7,088 nt of DNA. Origin: CAIWXH01 sp964555675. Lineage in GTDB: Bacteria; Chloroflexota; Chloroflexia; Chloroflexales; Chloroflexaceae. The notes under the pieces were generated by a model. The model ran no database searches. It saw only the letters and a list, made by a program, of their open reading frames with translations, and was not told the DNA's origin. The position numbers and the translations under genes are program-made. Location of the stretch: the NCBI GenBank assembly GCA_964555675.1, contig CAZKTU010000301.1, positions 1-7,088 on the forward strand, in the 5' to 3' direction. Each line of letters starts with the position of its first letter. The first letter of the stretch is position 1. Shown one piece after another: positions 1 through 4,391 of this stretch.

Positions 1-152
1 CCCTCGGCGTAGAGCGTATCGAAGGCCAGCGAGCTCTTGCCCGAGCCGCTGACCCCCGTGAGCACGACCAGCTTGTCGCGCGGAATCTCGACATCGACGC
101 CCTTGAGGTTGTGCTCGCGAGCGCCCTTGATGACGATCTTATCTCTTGCCAT
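1..152 (-). CDS. uvrA: UvrA, excinuclease ABC subunit A (N-terminal 50 codons; runs off the left edge)
   Basis: UvrA is the ABC-type ATPase that, with UvrB, finds bulky DNA lesions in nucleotide excision repair in the cytoplasm. Only the first 50 codons are present. The peptide begins MARDKIVIKGAREHNLK, and the AREHNLK block at residues 11-17 is a hallmark of UvrA N-termini. It is followed by the first Walker A motif GVSGSGKS (residues 33-40) and SLAFDTLYAEG, where UvrA normally has S-L-A-F-D-T-[IL]-[YF]-A-E-G. The ATG at 150-152 is chosen because the family starts here and a GGAGAG ribosome binding site (158-163) lies 5 bases upstream. The same frame stays open further upstream, to a TTG at 366-368, but that stretch is arginine-rich, unlike UvrA, and probably open only because of high GC. 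The gene follows the transporter on the same strand but appears to have its own promoter. Confidence 0.96.
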   Translation of the reverse strand, partial: MARDKIVIKGAREHNLKGVDVEIPRDKLVVLTGVSGSGKSSLAFDTLYAE

Positions 153-174
153 GCCTGCTCTCCGCCTTTGACAA

Positions 175-193
175 GGTTCGTAACCGAGGTACG
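175..193. promoter_or_regulatory. Overlapping short palindromes in the uvrA leader, possible operator
   Basis: Between the leader hairpin and the uvrA ribosome binding site, GGTT-CGT-AACC (175-185) is a perfect 4-bp inverted repeat. It overlaps a second, imperfect one with CGTA and TACG ends (179-193). The position just upstream of a repair gene would suit a protein-binding site. It does not match the Bacillus-type LexA box (CGAAC, 4 bases, GTTCG), and I do not know the LexA site of this lineage. The repeats are short enough to arise by chance. Confidence 0.2.
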
Positions 194-328
194 TTCTTCG
201 CCGCTGCCGCGACGGGGGGCCGAGGCCTCGCCCCTCAAGATGCTTCCGCAGGGTAGCAGCCAATGCGGGCGATGGGCGTCCGGATTGTGCGGGCGTTCGG
301 CCGCCAGAGCGGGCCGTATCGCGCAGAT

Positions 329-365
329 AAGCAGCGCCGCCGTCGAGGGAACGGCGGCGCTGCTT
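329..365 (-). terminator. Perfect 15-bp GC-rich hairpin between the transporter gene and uvrA
   Basis: Bases 329-343 pair perfectly with 351-365 around a 7-base loop (344-350). Read on the minus strand, the stem ends in CTGCTT and runs into ATCT, a poor U-tract. It begins about 44 bases after the transporter stop codon, so it could be that gene's intrinsic terminator. It also lies downstream of the candidate uvrA promoter at 384-412, so it would be transcribed at the 5' end of the uvrA message and could act there as a leader structure. The stem is certain; calling it a terminator is inference. Confidence 0.5.
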
Positions 366-383
366 CAACACACTCGTGCTAGC

Positions 384-412
384 ATTATACCACGAAGCGC
401 GCCACCACCTAA
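384..412 (-). promoter_or_regulatory. Candidate extended -10 promoter for uvrA
   Basis: On the minus strand, bases 392-384 read TGGTATAAT, a perfect -10 hexamer preceded by the TGN extension. Seventeen bases upstream the -35 position reads TTAGGT (407-412), a poor match, which is common for extended -10 promoters. The -35 position overlaps the transporter stop codon (409-411). A consensus TATAAT stands out in DNA this rich in G and C. Transcription would start near 377, giving a leader of roughly 225 bases before uvrA that contains the 329-365 hairpin. Confidence 0.5.
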
Positions 413-1701
413 TCTCCCGAGAGCTCGACCTCGGCGGGGGTAGAGACCGTGGTGGGCTGGGCGACGGCGGGGCCACGGGTGAGCTCGGGGCGCAGGGCGA
501 CGAAGAGCACGGCGCAGGCGCTGGCGATGAGCAGGGCCCCGGCCAGGTAGGGCGAGGCCGGGCCGACGGCGTCGAAGAGCAGACCGGCCACGAGGGGGCC
601 GACGATCATCGTCAGGCTGGTGAGGGCCTGGGTGCCGCCGAGGACGCCCCCCTGCTCCTGAGGCGAGACGCGGCGCGAGATCAGGCTGGTGAGGCTGGGG
701 GTGGCCATACCGCTGCCGATCGAGAGGATGGCGACGGCGGGGAAGAGCATCCAGCCGGCGGGCACCAGGGCGATCAGGGCGAAGCCGACGGTCATCAGGG
801 CCATGCCGGTGATCGCCAGGCGCGCCTCGCCGAACATGGGCACCAGGCGACGGATCAGGAAGCCCTGCATAATCACCGCCATCAGGCCGATGAAGGCGAA
901 GACGAAGGCAATCTGGGTCGGGCCGAAGCCGAAGCGGCTGTCGGTGAAGACGGCGAAGTTGCTCTGCAGGCCGGCGAAGGCCAGGTTGAGCAGCAGCACG
1001 CCGATCAGCAGGGGCCTGATCGCCTGGCGGTTGATCACGGCCTGGACGCGGCGGAAGGGGTTGACGCTGGCGAGGGTGGCGCTGCGGTTGGCGGCGGGCA
1101 GCGACTCGGGGAGCCTGAAGTAGCCGAAGATCACGTTGCCGAAGGTCAGGGCCGCCGCGGCGAAGGCCGGCGCGCTGAGGCTGACTGTGCTGAGCAGGCC
1201 GCCGATGGCCGGGCCGAGCATAAAGCCCAGCCCGAAGGCCGCGCCGATCATGCCCAGGCCGCGGGCGCGGTTCTCGGGGGTGGTGATATCGGCGATGTAG
1301 GCCTGGGCCGTGCTGATGCTGCCGCCCGTGAGGCCCGCGATAATGCGCGAGACGAAGAGCACGGCCAGCACCGCCACCGCGCCGAGGGGCGCGAAGCTCT
1401 CGGCCATGCCGAAGAGGATGTAGGAGAGCCCGGCGCCCGTCAGGCTGAGCAGCAGCACCGGCCGCCGGCCGTAGCGGTCGGACAGGGCGCCCAGGACCGG
1501 GGCGAAGAGGAACTGGAAGAGCGAGAACGAGGCCGTCAGAGCGCCCACGATCAGGGCGTGGTTGTTGGCGATCCAGGCCGGGCTCGTCTCTTCGATGATT
1601 TTGACATAAAAGGGCAGCAGCGGCAGGACAATGCCGACGCCCAGGAGGTCGATGAAGACGGTGAGGAAGATAAAAATGAGCGGTGAGCGCTGATTCTTCA
1701 C
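409..1701 (-). CDS. TetA-like drug-efflux transporter, major facilitator superfamily (DHA1 type)
   Basis: A 430-residue inner-membrane protein, probably a proton-coupled exporter of small molecules; the substrate cannot be read from sequence. The hydrophobic pattern fits the 12 helices of the family, and the length is usual. Helix 1 carries FIDLLGVGIVLPLLPFY (16-32), typical of TetA and related DHA1 exporters. Motif A, GALSDRYGRRP, is at 71-81 in the loop between helices 2 and 3. AYIADITTPENRARG (134-148) and GLGFMLGPAIGG (157-168, antiporter motif C) closely follow the Tet-family pattern. A hydrophilic tail fills about 405-430. The start is a GTG (1701-1699): it is the only start that keeps helix 1 and no Met codon lies nearby, but the best ribosome-binding match, GAGAG at 1713-1717, is rather far at 11 bases. 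It has its own promoter and a probable operator. Calling it a tetracycline transporter would go too far. Confidence 0.93.
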   Translation of the reverse strand: MKNQRSPLIFIFLTVFIDLLGVGIVLPLLPFYVKIIEETSPAWIANNHALIVGALTASFSLFQFLFAPVLGALSDRYGRRPVLLLSLTGAGLSYILFGMAESFAPLGAVAVLAVLFVSRIIAGLTGGSISTAQAYIADITTPENRARGLGMIGAAFGLGFMLGPAIGGLLSTVSLSAPAFAAAALTFGNVIFGYFRLPESLPAANRSATLASVNPFRRVQAVINRQAIRPLLIGVLLLNLAFAGLQSNFAVFTDSRFGFGPTQIAFVFAFIGLMAVIMQGFLIRRLVPMFGEARLAITGMALMTVGFALIALVPAGWMLFPAVAILSIGSGMATPSLTSLISRRVSPQEQGGVLGGTQALTSLTMIVGPLVAGLLFDAVGPASPYLAGALLIASACAVLFVALRPELTRGPAVAQPTTVSTPAEVELSGD

Positions 1702-1723
1702 AGGCTTGGTTACTCTCTGACTT

Positions 1724-1739
1724 TACTGACCGGTAAGAA
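1724..1739. promoter_or_regulatory. Probable repressor operator (ACCGGT-centred palindrome)
   Basis: The site centres on ACCGGT (1729-1734) and extends as CTgACC/GGTaAG, with further matching T and A at 1724 and 1739. It lies on the expected start point of the transporter transcript, 10 bases downstream of the -10 element, where a bound protein would block transcription. The sequence resembles operators of TetR/AcrR-family repressors, which often contain a TGACCGGTCA-like core and often control DHA1 exporters. No regulator gene is in the window, so the protein is unknown. Confidence 0.5.
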
Positions 1740-1748
1740 TACTTGGGA

Positions 1749-1778
1749 AATATACCACATGTGAACCGGGCTTGTCAA
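1749..1778 (-). promoter_or_regulatory. Strong sigma-70-type promoter of the transporter gene
   Basis: Read on the minus strand: TTGACA (1778-1773), an 18-base spacer, then TATATT (1754-1749). The -35 is a perfect consensus and the -10 matches five of six bases. Transcription would start near 1742, about 40 bases before the GTG start codon at 1701, inside or next to the ACCGGT palindrome. Such a strong promoter next to an operator fits a gene that is normally repressed and induced on demand. Confidence 0.75.
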
Positions 1779-1780
1779 CC

Positions 1781-1847
1781 CTTTGCACAGATTTAGCACT
1801 GGCTTCGCGTTTGTGGAGGGCGGAGCGCCACACGAGCCAGTGCAAAG
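1781..1847. repeat. Interrupted inverted repeat with two alternative pairings
   Basis: The right arm AGCCAGTGCAAAG (1835-1847) is complementary to two separate left segments: GCACTGGCT (1796-1804) pairs with 1835-1843, and CTTTGCAC (1781-1788) pairs with 1840-1847. The two pairings share the GTGC at 1840-1843, so they exclude each other there. An inner stem TGTGG/CCACA (1812-1816 with 1828-1832) extends the first form. The left arm looks like the perfect complement of the right arm broken by an 11-base insertion that repeats GCAC. The repeat lies upstream of the transporter promoter and upstream of the candidate rightward promoter, so neither would transcribe it. No function is assigned. Confidence 0.6.
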
Positions 1848-1878
1848 GCCGTGCCGGTGGAATCCGCGGCCGGGACCG

Positions 1879-1907
1879 TTCAAGATCTCAGACGAATGTG
1901 GTACCAT
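1879..1907 (+). promoter_or_regulatory. Weak candidate promoter for the dnaD-like/dnaC-like/argF/TPR operon
   Basis: TTCAAG (1879-1884), 17 bases, then TACCAT (1902-1907), with a TGG extension at 1899-1901. The -35 matches three of six bases and the -10 four of six; the extended -10 is the main support. It would give a start near 1914 and a leader of about 45 bases. I found no better rightward promoter between 1702 and 1957, but the true one may use a different sigma factor. Confidence 0.3.
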
Positions 1908-1957
1908 GGCAGACAGCCAGGACCCAGCGCGACGGCGCCCAGCCTCAAGGTAGCCCA

Positions 1958-2671
1958 ATGGCCTTTGCCGGCTTCTCAACCGATACCCTCGTGGGCCTGC
2001 CGCCCGAGCTGTTCAGCGAGGTGATCCCCAGCATCACTCTGCCGAGCGAGCTCAAGGTGACGCTGCACATCTTCTTCAGGCTGAGCCGGCAGCGCTCGAC
2101 CCCGCGCCGGCTGAGCTGGGACGACCTGGCGGCCGATCGCACCTTGCGCCGCTCGCTGCGCAGCATCTCGAAGCTGCGGCCGATCGAGGATCTGCTGGCC
2201 GAGGGCCTGGAGGCCGCCGTACGCCGCGCCACCCTGCTGCACCTGACCCTGCCCGCCGGCGGCCGGGTCGGCAACTGGTACCTGGTCAACACCGCCGCCA
2301 ACCGCGCCTGGGCCGAGAGCCTCGCCGCCGCCCAGGTCGCCCTCGCCCCCGCGGGCGAGCTGCCCGCCGAGCGCCCGGCCCTGATCGGGCTCTACGAGCA
2401 GAATATCGGCCTGGTCACCCCCATGCTGATCGACGAGCTGCGCGAGGCGGAGGAGCGCTACCCACGCGAGTGGATCGAAGAGGCCATGCGCGAGGCCGTG
2501 CGCGCCAACGCCCGCTCGTGGCGCTATATCCGCAAAGTGCTTGAGAGGTGGGCCGCCAATGGACGACAGGATGCGCCCGATCGGGCCCAGCGACCTATCG
2601 ATATTGAGAAGTACACGAACCCCCAGTTCGGCGGCCTCTTCAGACTCGGAAGCGATGAGACCGATCTCTAG
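1958..2671 (+). CDS. DnaD-domain replication protein (primosome component-like)
   Basis: A 237-residue cytoplasmic protein. Its C-terminal part (about 144-202) fits the DnaD/DnaB_2 domain: LYEQNIG at 145-151, LIDELREAEERYP (157-169), then W172, and the signature WRYIRKVLERWAANG at 188-202. In Firmicutes, DnaD and DnaB proteins remodel DNA and help load the replicative helicase at oriC and in restart; phages carry similar proteins. The N-terminal 30-130 probably holds the winged-helix domain usual for these proteins (inferred from family layout). The tail contains IEKYTNPQFGGLF (215-227), as many DnaD-like proteins end in a short KY-containing segment. The frame is open 62 codons further upstream, but that part lacks coding-like composition; ATG 1958 has AAGG (1947-1950) 7 bases before it. 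First gene of the operon; its end overlaps the next gene, as expected for a loader and its partner. I do not equate it with B. subtilis dnaD. Confidence 0.85.
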   Translation: MAFAGFSTDTLVGLPPELFSEVIPSITLPSELKVTLHIFFRLSRQRSTPRRLSWDDLAADRTLRRSLRSISKLRPIEDLLAEGLEAAVRRATLLHLTLPAGGRVGNWYLVNTAANRAWAESLAAAQVALAPAGELPAERPALIGLYEQNIGLVTPMLIDELREAEERYPREWIEEAMREAVRANARSWRYIRKVLERWAANGRQDAPDRAQRPIDIEKYTNPQFGGLFRLGSDETDL

Positions 2672-3440
2672 CGATGAGCCGGTGGTAACCGAGGAGCTGT
2701 GCCCCCGCTGCAAGGGCGCCGGCTACCTCGTGCTCGACGTGCCCTACGGCAACCCCGACTTCGGGCATCTGATCGCCTGCAACTGCCGCACCTCCCAGCT
2801 GCTCCAGCAGCGCCGCGAGAACCTGCGCGCAATCAGCAACCTGGGCCCCTTCGCCGAGAAGACCTTCGAGAACTTCGACGCGGGCATCCCCGGAGTGGCG
2901 CGGGCCTACGGCCGGGCCCGCAAGTTCGCCGAGGCGCCCCGCGGCTGGCTGATCTTCTTCGGCGGCTACGGCTGCGGCAAGACCCACCTGGCCGCTGCGA
3001 TCGCCAACGAGGTGCTCAGCACGGGCTATGCGTCGGTGCTCTTCGCCGTGGTGCCCGACCTGCTCGACCACCTGCGCAGCACCTTCGGCCCCAGCAGCGA
3101 GGTCGCCTACGACGAGCGCTTCGAGCAGGTGCGCGGCGCCGATGTGCTGATCCTCGACGACTTCGGCACCGAGAACGCCACCCCCTGGGCCCGCGAGAAG
3201 CTGTTCCAGCTCTTCAACCACCGCTATAACTATCGTCTGCCGACGGTGATCACCAGCAACCGCAAGCCCGAGGAGATCGACCCGCGCATCTTCTCGCGCA
3301 TGAGCGACCGCGAGCTGTGCGAGGAGATCACCCTGATCGACGCTCCCGACTACAGGCGCACCCCCGGCGGTCAGCGCTTCGAGCAGAAAAAGCAAGACCA
3401 TCTTCGGCGCATGGGGCGCCGAGAGGATAGGAGCTACTAG
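2655..3440 (+). CDS. DnaC/DnaI-like AAA+ ATPase (helicase loader type) with N-terminal zinc cluster
   Basis: A 261-residue ATPase of the DnaC/DnaI/IstB group. Residues 16-44 carry CPRC (16, 19) and CNC (42, 44), a likely zinc site like that in the N-terminal domain of DnaI, which contacts the helicase. Walker A is GGYGCGKT (103-110), Walker B VLILDD (164-169), sensor 1 VITSN (198-202), and R215 in IFSRMSD is a likely arginine finger. The likely role is ATP-controlled loading of DnaB-type helicase with the DnaD-like protein, whose gene it overlaps by 17 bases. No transposase lies beside it, which argues against IstB. The start is uncertain. ATG 2559 or TTG 2541 would extend it by 32 or 38 residues, but that stretch uses codons rare here (ATA, TTG, AGA, AGT, ACA, CGA in a row) while the dnaD-like frame shows normal usage. 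ATG 2655 has only a weak, close GGA (2648-2650), consistent with translational coupling. Confidence 0.88.
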   Translation: MRPISSDEPVVTEELCPRCKGAGYLVLDVPYGNPDFGHLIACNCRTSQLLQQRRENLRAISNLGPFAEKTFENFDAGIPGVARAYGRARKFAEAPRGWLIFFGGYGCGKTHLAAAIANEVLSTGYASVLFAVVPDLLDHLRSTFGPSSEVAYDERFEQVRGADVLILDDFGTENATPWAREKLFQLFNHRYNYRLPTVITSNRKPEEIDPRIFSRMSDRELCEEITLIDAPDYRRTPGGQRFEQKKQDHLRRMGRREDRSY

Positions 3441-3447
3441 CCCAGCC

Positions 3448-4383
3448 ATGCAGAAGCACTTTCTATCGGCGGCCGACCTCTCGCGCGACGAGGCCGAGGC
3501 CCTGCTCGAGCGAGCCGCGACCCTCAAGGCCGAGTGGCGCGCGGGCGGCCAGGGCCTGCACGCCCAGCTGCCCCTGCGCGGCAAGACCCTGGCCCTGGTC
3601 TTCGAGAAGCCCTCGCTGCGCACCAGGGTGGCCTTCGAGGCCGGCATGACCCAGCTCGGCGGCCACGGCTCGTACCTCTCGGCCAATGATATCGATATGG
3701 GCGGCCGCGAGAGTGTGCCCGACGTGGCCCAGAACCTCAGTCGCTGGGTCCAGGCCATCGCCGCCCGCGTCTTCCGCCACACCACCGTCGAGACCCTGGC
3801 CCGCCACGCCAGCGTCCCGGTGATCAACGCCCTCTCGGACCGCGAGCACCCCTGTCAGGCCCTGGCCGACCTGCTGACCCTGCGCGAGCGCTTCGGCCGG
3901 CTGCAGGGCCTGCGGGTGGCCTATATGGGCGACGGCAACAATGTCTGCCACTCGCTCATGCTGCTGGGCGCGACCCTGGGCGTCAGCACCACCGTGGCCT
4001 GCCCCCCCGACTACCGCCCCGACCCCGAGATCCTGGCCCACGCCCAGCGCATCGCCGCCGAGACCGACGCCGGGATCACCATTACCGCCTCGCCCGACGA
4101 GGCCGCGGCGGGCGCCGACGCCGTCTATACCGATGTCTGGACCTCGATGGGCCAGGAGCACGAGACGGCCCGCCGCCGCCCGGTCTTCGCCCCCTACCAG
4201 GTCAACCAGGCCCTGATGGCCCAGGCCGAGCCCGGCGCCGTCTTCATGCACTGCCTGCCGGTCCACCGCGGCGAGGAGGTCACCGCCGAGGTGATCGACG
4301 GCCCGCAGTCGGTGGTCTTCGACCAGGCCGAGAACCGGCTCCACGTCCAGAAGGCCCTGATCCTCACCCTTTTGGGACTGTAG
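3448..4383 (+). CDS. argF: Ornithine carbamoyltransferase
   Basis: It transfers the carbamoyl group of carbamoyl phosphate to ornithine, giving citrulline, in arginine biosynthesis (cytoplasm). The 311 residues match the usual length. The carbamoyl-phosphate loop SLRTR is at 56-60 (STRTR in E. coli), followed by FEAGMTQLGG (63-72). HPCQALAD is at 134-141, MGDGNNVCHS (160-169) starts the ornithine domain, DVWTSMGQE (229-237) is the ornithine-binding loop, and HCLPVHRGEE (268-277) holds the catalytic cysteine C269. The SMG and HCLP motifs point to ornithine rather than aspartate or N-acetylornithine as substrate. It starts 7 bases after the ATPase stop codon. The nearest ribosome-binding match, AGGAG at 3429-3433, is 14 bases from the ATG, so translation may depend on coupling. 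A catabolic role (arcB) cannot be excluded, but no arcA or arcC is nearby. Confidence 0.96.
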   Translation: MQKHFLSAADLSRDEAEALLERAATLKAEWRAGGQGLHAQLPLRGKTLALVFEKPSLRTRVAFEAGMTQLGGHGSYLSANDIDMGGRESVPDVAQNLSRWVQAIAARVFRHTTVETLARHASVPVINALSDREHPCQALADLLTLRERFGRLQGLRVAYMGDGNNVCHSLMLLGATLGVSTTVACPPDYRPDPEILAHAQRIAAETDAGITITASPDEAAAGADAVYTDVWTSMGQEHETARRRPVFAPYQVNQALMAQAEPGAVFMHCLPVHRGEEVTAEVIDGPQSVVFDQAENRLHVQKALILTLLGL

Positions 4384-4391
4384 GAAACATT

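Noticed and set aside
153..368. In-frame upstream extension of uvrA to a TTG at 366-368
   Set aside because: The 72 added residues are arginine-rich and unlike any UvrA, the known family start fits the ATG at 150-152, and that ATG has a good ribosome binding site.
111..443. 110-codon plus-strand open frame across the uvrA start and leader
   Set aside because: It runs antisense to the uvrA start and through the hairpin, and its product resembles no known protein.
376..1686. 436-codon open frame on the plus strand opposite the transporter gene
   Set aside because: It is the antisense shadow of a GC-rich membrane-protein gene: the product is a Gly/Glu/Asp/His-rich low-complexity chain with no recognisable family, while the minus strand encodes a clear exporter.
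1772..1957. Upstream extension of the dnaD-like gene to 1772
   Set aside because: The extra 62 codons run through the inverted repeat and the promoter region and lack the codon style of the gene; ATG 1958 has a ribosome binding site.
1710..1979. 89-codon minus-strand open frame upstream of the transporter
   Set aside because: It covers the transporter promoter, the operator and the start of the dnaD-like gene, has no family resemblance and no coding-like composition.
2655..3440. IstB, the ATPase of an IS21-type insertion sequence
   Set aside because: IstB and DnaC share the AAA+ core, but there is no istA transposase and no terminal repeats were noticed, and the neighbour is a DnaD-domain gene, which fits a helicase loader better.
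2640..3827. 395-codon minus-strand open frame opposite the ATPase gene and argF
   Set aside because: It spans two well-recognised plus-strand genes; its Ala/Gly/Val/Glu-rich product is what an antisense frame of this codon usage gives.
3463..4344. 293-codon minus-strand open frame opposite argF
   Set aside because: Antisense shadow of a gene with all ornithine carbamoyltransferase motifs; no family resemblance of its own.
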